From assembly GCF_005503445.1 (NCBI RefSeq), contig NZ_SCOH01000002.1, positions 1-64,000 of the forward strand: a stretch of 64,000 bases of DNA. Reading direction: 5' to 3'. The number at the start of each line of letters is the position of its first letter. The stretch's first letter is position 1. Both the position numbers and the translations under genes were made by a program. Below are positions 1 through 10,916 of this stretch, one piece after another. The notes under the pieces are model-generated. The model made no database searches and was not told where the DNA came from. It was given only the letters and a program-made list of their open reading frames with translations. This DNA comes from Chitinivorax sp. B (GTDB lineage: Bacteria; Pseudomonadota; Gammaproteobacteria; Burkholderiales; SCOH01).

Positions 1-420
1 AATTGCCCGCCACCTTACCGCCTGAACTCGCGGCCCGCTGGCCCCACGTGAAGACGCTTATTGAAGTGAGCAGTGAGCGCACCGAGGGCGGCCGAAGCTG
101 CAGCGACGCACGCCGGTACCTGAGTTCCCTGCCGGTGGACGCCAGGCAGGCAGCCCATGCGGTTCGCCGTCACTGGGGCATCGAGAATGAACTGCACTGG
201 GTACTCGACGTAGTCTTCCGTGAGGACGAGCTGCGTGTGGCTGACCCGGAGGGTGCGGCGCAGCTGGCGTTATTCAACCGCGTGGCACTGAGCGTGATCC
301 GGCAGCATACCAAGCGCAAGGATAGTGTCGCGGGCAAACGACAGCGGGCAGCATGGGATCCGCGCTTCAGGACTGAGCTTTTATTTGACTAAACAAGGAG
401 TAAAGTTCGATCCCGCCCTG
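1..420 (+). mobile_element. Right end of an ISAs1-family insertion sequence
   Basis: The window opens inside an insertion sequence. It carries the 3' part of a transposase gene and ends in a likely terminal inverted repeat at about 400-420, which read from outside inwards begins CAGGGCGGGATCG. ISAs1-family ends characteristically begin CAGGG, which matches the transposase type. The left end lies outside the window, so element length and target duplication cannot be checked. The exact right boundary at 420 is an inference. Confidence 0.6.
3..392 (+). CDS. ISAs1-family transposase, C-terminal part
   Basis: This is the C-terminal 129 residues of a DDE transposase; the 5' part lies beyond the window edge, so the apparent start is not real. 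The segment HWGIENELHWVLDVVF followed by F-R-E-D is the signature of ISAs1 (H-repeat-associated) transposases and carries the last acidic catalytic residue. The tail ends in a normal stop 28 bp before the presumed inverted repeat. Nothing in the visible part is broken, so the copy could be intact. The enzyme would catalyse cut-and-paste movement of its own element. Confidence 0.8.
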   Translation: MPATLPPELAARWPHVKTLIEVSSERTEGGRSCSDARRYLSSLPVDARQAAHAVRRHWGIENELHWVLDVVFREDELRVADPEGAAQLALFNRVALSVIRQHTKRKDSVAGKRQRAAWDPRFRTELLFD

Positions 421-453
421 GGAGCAATAGTAAAACAACAACTTGCAATTGGT

Positions 454-559
454 TAAGGCACCTCTGCACAAATCGGATTTTGACAGATTCTTCAATCTTA
501 AGTGCTTGAATTTACTAGGTGCTGTTTTTCGATTTTTGATTCGTGCAGAGATGCCTTAA
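454..559. repeat. 106-bp MITE-like inverted-repeat element
   Basis: Two 22-base arms at 454-475 and 538-559 are inverted repeats of each other with two mismatches (outer bases TTAAGGCA, then C or T, then CTCTGCAC). They enclose about 60 bp of AT-rich sequence with no open frame. Symmetrical arms around a short non-coding core fit a MITE or a collapsed IS. TTAA forms the outermost bases on both sides and may be part of the repeat or of the target. An RNA hairpin is the alternative reading. Confidence 0.5.
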
Positions 560-714
560 GTTAAATATTTAAATAGAATGACTTAACTTTGCCTACTGTC
601 GCTGTACTCGGCAAGGATACTTCTCCATACAATATGAATAACCTCCCTGTTTATGGATTAAGTCCGTGTTTCGACGCACTGCAGTTCCGCTAGTCTAATA
701 CAGGTCGCTGACAA

Positions 715-730
715 TCATGGGAGCCCATGA
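715..730. promoter_or_regulatory. Palindrome upstream of the dehydratase gene
   Basis: TCATGGG-AG-CCCATGA is a perfect 7+7 palindrome lying 56 bp before the start codon of the nucleotide-sugar dehydratase gene. Its size and position suit an operator for a dimeric regulator, but no adjacent regulator gene is visible and chance cannot be excluded. The rest of 560-786 shows no gene. Confidence 0.25.
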
Positions 731-786
731 CTTGCCAAAGTACAATTCATCTGCTTGTTCATTAGAGCAAGCAAGGTACATTAGAT

Positions 787-2649
787 ATGTCTATACTCGA
801 TATAAAAAGATTAAGTAAACTCAATTTCTTAGCCCTACTTGCTTTTGGGCATGACATCACTGCTGTTGCAATCGCGTGGTATCTATCGTTCTGGCTACGC
901 TTCAATCTCACCTTGCCAGAACCATTTTCCACCACAGTTTGGCACTCTATGCTATTAGCACTGGTGATCTATTCAATTTTTTTCTGGAAATTTGGTCTAT
1001 ATCGCGGTATCTGGCGCTATGCCAGCTTACCAGACCTGAAAAATATCCTGGCAGCCATTACCATTGCAACCATGGCAACCTTTCTGGTGGTCTATATGTT
1101 ACAGGTCAGCCATATACCACGGTCTGTTGCGATTCTCAATCCATTGCTGCTGGTGTGTTTGATGGGTGGTAGTCGCGCACTCTATCGATCATGGAAAGAT
1201 CGGGCACAGTACAATGCCGATCGGGAACCTATTTTAGTACTAGGAGCAGGAGCCGCCGCTTCAAAACTGCTATGGGATCTTTCACGCCACCCCAAGTGGC
1301 GTGTAGTGGGACTTCTAGATGATGACCCGGCTAAACATCAACGGGAAATATATGGTGTTAAGGTATTGGATCCTATTATCCATTTACCAACATGGACAAA
1401 GCGTATGCGGGTTTCAACCTGCCTGATAGCTGCACCATCCGCTACGCCTAGTGAGCGGGAACGTATGCTGAGAGTCTGCGAGGCAGCCGCAGTGAAAGTA
1501 CTGACAGTTCCATCCTTGGATGATTTGCTTTCAGGTAATATCTCCATTTCTGCAGTACGAGAGGTGGAAATTGACGATCTCCTTGGCCGCCACCCTGTTG
1601 ATTTGGATATTGCAGGTTTGAAACATTTGATCACCGATAAAGTGGTATTGGTCAGTGGCGCTGGCGGATCCATTGGCTCCGAACTTAGCCGTCAAATCTT
1701 GAAATTCCGCCCTAAGCGACTGCTGCTGCTTGAACTGAATGAATTCGCGCTGTATCGAATTGAACAGGAATTTGAGAAAAATCATCGCGATGAACTCATC
1801 GATTATCTGGTAGGGGATGTCAAGGACAAAGCTCGGCTGGATGACATCATGTCCCGTTTCAAGCCATCTCTTGTATTCCATGCCGCAGCCTATAAGCACG
1901 TTCCATTGATGGAAAGCTGCAACGCATGGGAAGCAGTACGTAACAATGTATTTGGTACTTACTGTCTAGCCATGGCAAGTATGGAATATGGTGTAAGTAA
2001 GTTTGTGCTGATTTCAACAGACAAAGCAGTTAACCCGACAAACGTGATGGGTGCCTCCAAACGCATGGCTGAAATGGTCTGCCAAAGTTTGCAAGGCCAC
2101 CATGATACTGAGTTTGTTATTGTTCGCTTCGGCAATGTATTGGGCAGCAATGGAAGCGTCGTGCCTAAATTCCGTGAACAGATTGAGCGCGGTGGTCCAA
2201 TTACCGTCACCCACCCAGAAATCACCCGCTACTTCATGTCGATTCCTGAAGCTGCACAACTTGTGTTGCAGGCAGGTGTAATGGGTACAAAAGGACAGAT
2301 TTTTGTATTGGACATGGGGAAACCCATCAAAATCGTTGATCTGGCAAAAGAAATGATCCGTCTTTCAGGTTTTGATGAAGAGCAAATTCCAATCCAGTTT
2401 ACTGGGCTGCGTCCTGGTGAAAAATTATACGAAGAATTGCTCGCAGATGACGAGCATACACTCCCTACCCCACACCCTAAACTGAGAATCGCCAAGGCTA
2501 GAACAGCAGAACATCAATGGCTGGAAATGACTGTCTCGTGGATTACCCAAACCCGTCGCCCGTCGCCCCAAGAGTTGCGTTCCAGCCTGCAAGCATTGGT
2601 CAATGAGTATCAGCCCAGCAAGGAAGCCACCCGAGCCTTCGTTAACTGA
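787..2649 (+). CDS. Membrane-anchored nucleotide-sugar 4,6-dehydratase (CapD/WbpM/PglF type)
   Basis: A 620-residue protein with about four N-terminal membrane helices (residues 15-130), a first nucleotide-binding Rossmann segment (V-L-G-A-G-A at 151-156) and a C-terminal extended SDR domain starting with GAGGSIG at 291-297. The catalytic region shows S410-T-D-K413 and M421-x-x-x-K425; replacement of the usual Tyr by Met in YxxxK is typical of UDP-GlcNAc 4,6-dehydratases of the WbpM/PglF/CapD group. These act at the inner membrane on UDP-HexNAc to make dideoxy sugars for O-antigen, capsule or protein glycans. Length matches full-size family members. No other glycan genes are visible to the right; the matching cluster may lie left of the IS. 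The exact product is not predictable. Confidence 0.85.
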   Translation: MSILDIKRLSKLNFLALLAFGHDITAVAIAWYLSFWLRFNLTLPEPFSTTVWHSMLLALVIYSIFFWKFGLYRGIWRYASLPDLKNILAAITIATMATFLVVYMLQVSHIPRSVAILNPLLLVCLMGGSRALYRSWKDRAQYNADREPILVLGAGAAASKLLWDLSRHPKWRVVGLLDDDPAKHQREIYGVKVLDPIIHLPTWTKRMRVSTCLIAAPSATPSERERMLRVCEAAAVKVLTVPSLDDLLSGNISISAVREVEIDDLLGRHPVDLDIAGLKHLITDKVVLVSGAGGSIGSELSRQILKFRPKRLLLLELNEFALYRIEQEFEKNHRDELIDYLVGDVKDKARLDDIMSRFKPSLVFHAAAYKHVPLMESCNAWEAVRNNVFGTYCLAMASMEYGVSKFVLISTDKAVNPTNVMGASKRMAEMVCQSLQGHHDTEFVIVRFGNVLGSNGSVVPKFREQIERGGPITVTHPEITRYFMSIPEAAQLVLQAGVMGTKGQIFVLDMGKPIKIVDLAKEMIRLSGFDEEQIPIQFTGLRPGEKLYEELLADDEHTLPTPHPKLRIAKARTAEHQWLEMTVSWITQTRRPSPQELRSSLQALVNEYQPSKEATRAFVN

Positions 2650-2651
2650 AC

Positions 2652-2682
2652 AGACGGGTTGCCAGTAACAGGCAACCCGTCT
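2652..2682 (+). terminator. Strong hairpin after the dehydratase gene
   Basis: A perfect 12-bp stem (AGACGGGTTGCC paired with GGCAACCCGTCT) with a 7-base loop starts 3 bp after the dehydratase stop codon. No T run follows, so it may act as a transcript 3' end or with Rho rather than as a classical intrinsic terminator. Confidence 0.5.
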
Positions 2683-2703
2683 AAAATGTCGCCTCTGCTG
2701 AAC

Positions 2704-2777
2704 GCGGGTGTAGTTCAATGGTAGAACGGCAGCTTCCCAAGCTGCATACGACGGTTCGATCCCGTTCACCCGCTCCA
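2704..2777 (+). tRNA. tRNA-Gly (anticodon CCC)
   Basis: A complete 74-nt cloverleaf with acceptor stem GCGGGTG/CACCCGC, D-loop TTCAATGGTA, anticodon loop TTCCCAA with CCC at 2736-2738, T-loop TTCGATC and encoded 3' CCA. It closely resembles the E. coli CCC-reading glycine tRNA. It stands alone between two protein genes. The 260 bp that follow (2778-3040) contain no gene I can support. Confidence 0.95.
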
Positions 2778-3046
2778 TCTCCCTGTCACTTTAATTATCC
2801 TCTTCGTTTTCGTACCGTACCGCATCTGAGCAATACATCTCCAGATTCGGATGGTGCAATGCACCACAAAAGTCAGATTCGCTGTCTACAATGCCTATTG
2901 CAGTCAAGTACCGGCATCCCATAATGCAGTCCTGAACTATCGATATCCGCCTTCCGAATATTGCATTTACTGACTGGCAACTTGGCATGCTGTCGGCGGC
3001 CAAGTGATACACGATAGAACAGGGTCACCTTGTACGAGGAGTGATC

Positions 3047-4171
3047 ATGGCAGGCAAAGCAGCTTCATCCCGTAGTCAAAGAACCGCACTGCTGATTGGT
3101 GGTGGTGCGCCTAATTCCAGTTTGATGGCCGGTGCCTTAGTGGCCTTCATTGAGCACAACATGCAGTTTGATGTCATTTCTGCATCGGGAGCTGGTGCAT
3201 TAATGGGCTTGCTTTATCAAGCTCCCAAAGACGGTGATGCGATCAAGGCACTCAAGGCTTGGTCGTCGGTTGGCGTATCTAACGCTATTTATGATGTCTT
3301 CCCGGTCAATTACAAAGTATTTATGAAACCAGGTCCTGCAGCTGAGTGGTATCGGGCAATGTTGGCACAAAACCCCATTACACGACCTATCGTCAGTGAT
3401 TGGTCTGGCGACGGACTATCTGGCGTAGTCGGAGATTGGTTACGCTTGATATTGGCCACGTTTTCGCCAACCGACCTTAGCAGCCGAAGCTTGGGGCTGT
3501 GTGCTCATCTCCCGTTTGCCGAGCAGGTAATTGATTTTTCTGCAATTGCCAAAATAAAACCAGAATTCTATATAAACGCATATAACGTTACCAGATCGGA
3601 AATGGAAATCTGGGGAAAACACGAGATCACGCCTGCCCACCTACGATGCGCGTTCTCGTTCCCAATGATCTACCCGCCATTCCATTTGGATGGCAATGAC
3701 TATATTGAAGGTGCAGCAATCGACACATTGAATTTCAAAGCTCTGGTATCTGACGACGACAATCGGCCAGGCTGCGAGCGTGACGTCGATACGCTGGTGA
3801 TCTTTGACATTCTTGGGGCAGACAAACTGATACGTACACCGAGAAATCTCTACGATGCCTGGGTACAATCAATCATCACACCATTAGTTGAAATTGCCAA
3901 AGACGACATCCGACTGTTTGAACTTTGCCATAATGTAGATCAGCAGACAGGCAAACCCAAACGCAAGCTACTCAAGGTGGACCTGATGGGAAGCATTCCA
4001 CATGCTTACTGGCCGGAGATCATGGACTGGTCAAATTCCAACCTAAAGTATCTGTATGAGGTTGGATATCAGGCAGGTGTACGCTTCTGCCAGGAGCATC
4101 CAGAATTATTGCCTCAATTTACACCGCCACGCTCAACCAAGCAGGAAGCCTTGGCAACCATGGCCCAGTAA
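3047..4171 (+). CDS. Patatin-like protein with degenerate catalytic motifs
   Basis: A 374-residue protein of the patatin-like phospholipase fold. The glycine-rich oxyanion loop (L-I-G-G-G-A-P-N, residues 16-23) is followed by a nucleophile-elbow region SASGAGALMG at 45-54 and a DGG/A-like segment written IEGAAID. Aligned on A-G-A-L, the canonical G-x-S-x-G serine position is Gly48 and the only nearby serine, Ser47, has lost both flanking glycines; the dyad Asp appears as Glu. The protein may therefore be a non-enzymatic or altered family member. The ATG at 3047 is preferred to a GTG at 3041 because GAGGAG at 3036-3041 is correctly spaced for it. No signal peptide is seen. It stands alone, followed by a 280-bp stretch without a gene. 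Confidence 0.7.
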   Translation: MAGKAASSRSQRTALLIGGGAPNSSLMAGALVAFIEHNMQFDVISASGAGALMGLLYQAPKDGDAIKALKAWSSVGVSNAIYDVFPVNYKVFMKPGPAAEWYRAMLAQNPITRPIVSDWSGDGLSGVVGDWLRLILATFSPTDLSSRSLGLCAHLPFAEQVIDFSAIAKIKPEFYINAYNVTRSEMEIWGKHEITPAHLRCAFSFPMIYPPFHLDGNDYIEGAAIDTLNFKALVSDDDNRPGCERDVDTLVIFDILGADKLIRTPRNLYDAWVQSIITPLVEIAKDDIRLFELCHNVDQQTGKPKRKLLKVDLMGSIPHAYWPEIMDWSNSNLKYLYEVGYQAGVRFCQEHPELLPQFTPPRSTKQEALATMAQ

Positions 4172-4451
4172 GCAGCAATCCAATTTGTGATGGAAACACC
4201 AAACCCGCGTGGTTTTGCTCGGCATGTCACGATCGAAGCCGGCAAATGTGTGTTTCCATTACAAACTGGCATGTACAACACACACGTGATCAAGCCCTGC
4301 ATTCCCACTCCAAAGCACGTCCATTGAAACACATGTATCAGATGGTTCCAACCCAATGGCATGTATCTCAATTTGCCTAAGACATATCGTTGACAAGGTC
4401 ATCGTATAGTAATACCAGTCTAACACTCGACCAAAGCAAAGAGAGGACCAG

Positions 4452-6137
4452 ATGCGGAAGTATGTTTTCGGGGCATTGCTACTGCAATGCCTTCCTCTGT
4501 GCATTGCAATTTACATGCTTATCTGCCAAGGAACACTATTTGGTGCAGCAGTAGTAGCAATATTGGGTGGCATTATTCTGACTTGCAATTTGTTTTGGCT
4601 GGAGAAAAACATTTGCAAGCCAGTTCATTGCCTTATCGAGACGGTCGCAGACATGGCTGAGCGACACCCCCAAAACTTGGCATTACCCATACCAATGCCG
4701 GGCGGACAGTTCAATCCTATTGCAGTAGCATTCAATCACTTCCGAATAGGGTTGGCCGACACCCTGCAAGTCACACGACACGACAATATCAAGCTTTCAA
4801 TTGAAGCCGCCCAGGTTGGTAAGCAGATAAAAGATGCCAACCTTAAGGCGCAAGAACAACGTGCTTTGGCTCAAGGTATCTTTGCATTGACCGAACAATC
4901 CAACCATGAGGTCGATAATGTCAAAAGCAGCATTAGCGTCATTGCAGGCTTTACCCAAGATTTAGCCATTGGTGCAGAATCCACACAGAGTGACATGTCG
5001 ATCGCCAACGACAACGCGATGAAAGCTGCCAATGTTATGCACGGATTTACTGCCAGTATTGGCAAACTTTTGGAAGATACCGAAACCATTATCAGCAGCG
5101 TTGGTGAAATCCGTGAAATTTCAGATCAAACCAACCTGCTTGCATTGAATGCAGCCATCGAAGCAGCCCGTGCGGGTGAAGCAGGACGAGGCTTTGCTGT
5201 GGTGGCCGACGAAGTGCGAAAGTTGGCTGAACGAACACGTGGCCTGGCAGAAAATGTCACCGACAAGGCTCAGCGTATCCACCTACAATCCCAAGAAACC
5301 TCCACGTCTGCCACTTCCATCGCTACGAATATCAGTCGAACCAGTGAAGTACTAAGTGCAGCTACCACACAACTCACCCAATTTGCCAACGGCAGTCAAC
5401 GTGTCAATACCGAGATTGATAGCATCTGCGGTGCGATTGACGCCCTGTCAGCGAACAATCATGAGGTTCACCGAAATGTTGGCTCGATGAACGAGCTGAC
5501 AAGCGATATGTCAATGTTGATGCAGAGTTGCTATGACACTTCACTGGATCTGATCAATGCTGCCGAACACGTCATGCGCAAGCTAGGGCGATTCCACCTT
5601 GGTGATCATGCTTTCGATCGCATCATCAAGCAATTAGATGAGGCGCGCCTACAATGTGAGGGCATGCTGGACAGACTAGCCAATGACGGACACAACTTGT
5701 TTGATAAGCAATATAAGGTGATTCAAGGTACTAACCCACTTCAGTATCATGTCAGCTATGACACTGCTTTCGAAAAGCTATTTCGACCCTATTACGACCA
5801 ACTTACAACTTCGATATCAGGATGTGATCTTGCAGTTATGGTAACGGCTGATGAAACCTACCCTCCTACCCATGTCAGCAAATACTGTGAAACGCAAACC
5901 CACGATGTTTCGCACAATACTGCATATAGCCGCGACAAACGCTTTCATAACAGCAATCCAATGCTCTACAAATGTGGCAAAGATCAAGGTGACTTCCTGT
6001 TCCAGGCTTATGTGCGCGATATTGGGGACATCTTTGCATTACTCTCTGTTCCGATTTTCCACAGGGGGCGACATTGGGGTGGTTTTATGTTTAGCTTGCA
6101 ACATCAGGCGCTACTGCAACCAATGCCACCCAAATAG
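4452..6137 (+). CDS. Methyl-accepting chemotaxis protein with C-terminal PAS-like sensor
   Basis: A 561-residue chemoreceptor. Two adjacent membrane helices occupy about residues 5-50 with almost no periplasmic loop, so the ligand sensor is not periplasmic. The signalling domain (about 150-370) carries the conserved tip with [19 protein letters not shown], which contacts CheA and CheW. After it comes a globular domain of about 170 residues ending in GRHWGG, a motif seen at the C-terminus of a group of MCPs with a cytoplasmic PAS/Cache-like sensor. GAGAGGA lies 4 bp before the ATG. No che genes are nearby. The stimulus is unknown; an intracellular signal is likely from this layout. Confidence 0.88.
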   Translation: MRKYVFGALLLQCLPLCIAIYMLICQGTLFGAAVVAILGGIILTCNLFWLEKNICKPVHCLIETVADMAERHPQNLALPIPMPGGQFNPIAVAFNHFRIGLADTLQVTRHDNIKLSIEAAQVGKQIKDANLKAQEQRALAQGIFALTEQSNHEVDNVKSSISVIAGFTQDLAIGAESTQSDMSIANDNAMKAANVMHGFTASIGKLLEDTETIISSVGEIREISDQTNLLALNAAIEAARAGEAGRGFAVVADEVRKLAERTRGLAENVTDKAQRIHLQSQETSTSATSIATNISRTSEVLSAATTQLTQFANGSQRVNTEIDSICGAIDALSANNHEVHRNVGSMNELTSDMSMLMQSCYDTSLDLINAAEHVMRKLGRFHLGDHAFDRIIKQLDEARLQCEGMLDRLANDGHNLFDKQYKVIQGTNPLQYHVSYDTAFEKLFRPYYDQLTTSISGCDLAVMVTADETYPPTHVSKYCETQTHDVSHNTAYSRDKRFHNSNPMLYKCGKDQGDFLFQAYVRDIGDIFALLSVPIFHRGRHWGGFMFSLQHQALLQPMPPK

Positions 6138-6200
6138 AAGAATAACCTATTCATTTGTTTTTTATTGGGAATGTCTGAAGCCAGACTATATTGACCAGAA

Positions 6201-6229
6201 AAAAAACCCATGCATTGCATGGGTTTTTT
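6201..6229. terminator. Bidirectional terminator between chemoreceptor and secA
   Basis: A perfect stem AAAAAACCCATG / CATGGGTTTTTT with a 5-base loop lies between two convergent genes. The A run on one side and T run on the other make it a good intrinsic terminator in both directions. Confidence 0.9.
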
Positions 6230-6247
6230 GTTTTCTGGCAATACCGA

Positions 6248-8968
<2,721 letters not shown>

Positions 8969-9024
8969 GGGCGTTTCTTGTCTGGCCTTAAACAAACGGC
9001 CAATTGATCTTATCGTTCATAAAA

Positions 9025-9055
9025 GGCAAGGGGAGGTAGAACCCGCCCCCTTGCC
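9025..9055 (-). promoter_or_regulatory. Hairpin in the secA leader
   Basis: A 9-bp GC-rich stem (GGCAAGGGG paired with CCCCTTGCC) lies 57 bp upstream of the secA start. On the secA strand it is followed by TTTTATG, so it looks like a short leader attenuator or terminator. No upstream gene on that strand would need ending. The function is inference only. Confidence 0.35.
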
Positions 9056-9254
9056 GTGAAAATCTATGGGATAACGAACAAATTCATCCCAAATGCATTT
9101 TGCATGTTATTGCAAAACCTGGGCATCTTACCATAGCTACTGATCCCCGCGCACCCGCCAGCCAGTTAACGCCTATGCTGTCCACTGGTTGACACTTGGC
9201 GATATAGTACAAGCCCAGCTAAGATGTGGATACTCAGTGGAATATTCAAGTCTT

Positions 9255-9671
9255 ATGCCGCAATTAAAGGATTGGCTGCCCAGCAGCGAGATGTCAGTTT
9301 TCAAACAAACCCAACGCATGTTGGCCACCCAACGCCAAGTTGCGTCATTGTTACCTTACGGCGGAAAAGGATTACAGGTGGTTCGATGGGATGGCAGCGT
9401 GTTGGTTTTGTTTGCCGAGAATGCGGCCATTGCTACACGTGTCAGACAACAAACCCCTAGTCTGCTGAAAAAAATGCGCGAAGCGGGTTATGAAGCATCT
9501 GATATTCGTGTCAAAGTTACGGTAAATGAAGAGCGGGCAATCAAAGCTAAACAGGCACTTATGAGTGATGCAGCCCTGAACAGTCTTGCCCAATTGGCAG
9601 ACACCGTTCAAGCACCGGAATTGAAAGATAAACTGAACACATTGCTACAACGCCAGTTACATCAACGTTAA
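9255..9671 (+). CDS. DUF721 / DciA-like replication helicase-loading protein
   Basis: A small basic protein (138 residues from this ATG) with the DUF721/DciA pattern: an N-terminal helix with Q-R-M-L-A-T-Q-R, then a central segment LVLFAENAAIATRVRQQTP resembling the KH-like domain that interacts with the DnaB helicase. DciA-type proteins replace DnaC in many bacteria. The gene lies divergent from secA and convergent with the lpxC transcript. The start is uncertain: an in-frame TTG at 9189 is possible, no clear ribosome site is seen, and the family pattern begins only after the chosen ATG. Confidence 0.7.
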   Translation: MPQLKDWLPSSEMSVFKQTQRMLATQRQVASLLPYGGKGLQVVRWDGSVLVLFAENAAIATRVRQQTPSLLKKMREAGYEASDIRVKVTVNEERAIKAKQALMSDAALNSLAQLADTVQAPELKDKLNTLLQRQLHQR

Positions 9672-9706
9672 GCACAGAGCATTCTTGTATCGCAGTGGAA
9701 CTGGAT

Positions 9707-9889
9707 TCATATCAGCCTACCGAGCAGGTAGTATGCAACATACAACAAACCTACCAGCAAGCCAGTTTTGATCAAACGTTTTGCTAGTAGTACGTATCCA
9801 GGCTGCCGAGTGAGTACTCCCAATAACACCAATACAATGCTTACCACAGCTACGACAATAACAATTAGTCGCAGCCAACCCACGGTCAT
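9707..9889 (-). CDS. Small two-helix membrane protein coupled to lpxC
   Basis: A 60-residue, very hydrophobic protein with two predicted membrane helices (about residues 6-26 and 38-57) separated by a short basic loop. Its ATG overlaps the lpxC stop by one base (TGATG), so it is probably translated by coupling with lpxC; that placement is the main reason to call it real. I do not recognise the family. It may be a small inner-membrane protein related to envelope synthesis by association, but no function can be assigned. Confidence 0.6.
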   Translation of the reverse strand: MTVGWLRLIVIVVAVVSIVLVLLGVLTRQPGYVLLAKRLIKTGLLVGLLYVAYYLLGRLI

Positions 9890-10803
9890 CAGACCAATGT
9901 GGGTTGCAAACGGTGGAACGAGTTGGGCACTTGCTCAGGCTTGTCAAAAGTTACCCACTCCCAAGCAGAGGCATCCGCCAATAGCGCCCGCAACAGCTTA
10001 TTGTTCATCATATGACCGGATTTGAACCCTGAGAATGCACCAATCAACGGGTGCCCTAAAATATACAGATCCCCTATCGCATCCAGCACTTTATGACGGA
10101 CAAACTCGTCTTCATAACGCAGTCCATCTCCATTCAGTACACGATACTCATCCAGAACAATTGCGTTGTCGAAACTTCCACCACGGCCCAAACCCATTTC
10201 ACGCATCATCTCGACCTCATGCATGAAACCAAAGGTACGAGCCCGGCTAATTTCCGTCACAAAGCTCGTATCGGCAAAATCAATGGTGACCGATTGGCTG
10301 GATTTACTGATGGCGGGGTGACGAAATTCGATAGTCAAGGAAACCTTGTACCCATTATGGGGCTCTAGCTTGACCCATTTGTCGCCATCGCGTATTTCTA
10401 CTGCTTTCAACACCCTGACAAACCGTTTCGGTGCTAGCTGCTCCACAATACCTGCTTGTTGGAGTAAATAGACAAACGTTGCCGCGCTACCATCCATGAT
10501 CGGCGTTTCTTGAGCATTGATATCAATATAGAGATTGTCCAGACCTAAGCCCGCAAAAGCTGACATCAAATGTTCAATCGTGGCGACCCGTACACCATCT
10601 TTCACAAGCGTTGAAGATAGACGCGTATCGTTGACCAAATCCGGCGTCACCCGAAACTCTGGAACAGCGGGTAGATCAACACGACGAAACACCAAACCAG
10701 TGTTGACCGGCGCAGGCCACAAATGCAGCGTGACACGATCCCCGGAGTGGAGCCCAACACCACTAGCTTTAACGGGTTGCTTGAGTGTACGTTGCTGAAT
10801 CAT
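9889..10803 (-). CDS. lpxC: UDP-3-O-acyl-N-acetylglucosamine deacetylase LpxC
   Basis: A 304-residue zinc deacetylase that carries out the committed step of lipid A synthesis, removing acetate from UDP-3-O-acyl-GlcNAc in the cytoplasm. The zinc ligands are visible as H78 (EHLMSA), H237 and D241 (HKVLDAIGD), with the catalytic H264 in SGHMMNN. The length equals that of the E. coli enzyme. It is followed by a coupled 60-aa membrane protein. The gap of 113 bp to the upstream diguanylate cyclase gene could hold its own promoter. Confidence 0.97.
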   Translation of the reverse strand: MIQQRTLKQPVKASGVGLHSGDRVTLHLWPAPVNTGLVFRRVDLPAVPEFRVTPDLVNDTRLSSTLVKDGVRVATIEHLMSAFAGLGLDNLYIDINAQETPIMDGSAATFVYLLQQAGIVEQLAPKRFVRVLKAVEIRDGDKWVKLEPHNGYKVSLTIEFRHPAISKSSQSVTIDFADTSFVTEISRARTFGFMHEVEMMREMGLGRGGSFDNAIVLDEYRVLNGDGLRYEDEFVRHKVLDAIGDLYILGHPLIGAFSGFKSGHMMNNKLLRALLADASAWEWVTFDKPEQVPNSFHRLQPTLV

Positions 10804-10916
10804 GGTAAGCGTCGATGCAAACTATTCGAAAGGACATGAAAGTCTAGCATATCGGTCTACTCACCCCAATTGAGTATTACTATTACATTCATCACCTGTT
10901 CAGCTAAAAAGCTGGG

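Noticed and set aside
2425-2778. A 117-codon minus-strand frame spanning the tRNA-Gly
   Set aside because: It runs through the antisense of the tRNA and of the dehydratase 3' end; the peptide N-G-I-E-P-S-Y-A is a well-known tRNA artefact.
4390-4426. A promoter with TTGACA before the chemoreceptor gene
   Set aside because: No -10 box lies at 16-18 bp; the nearby TATAGT and TAATAC are too close.
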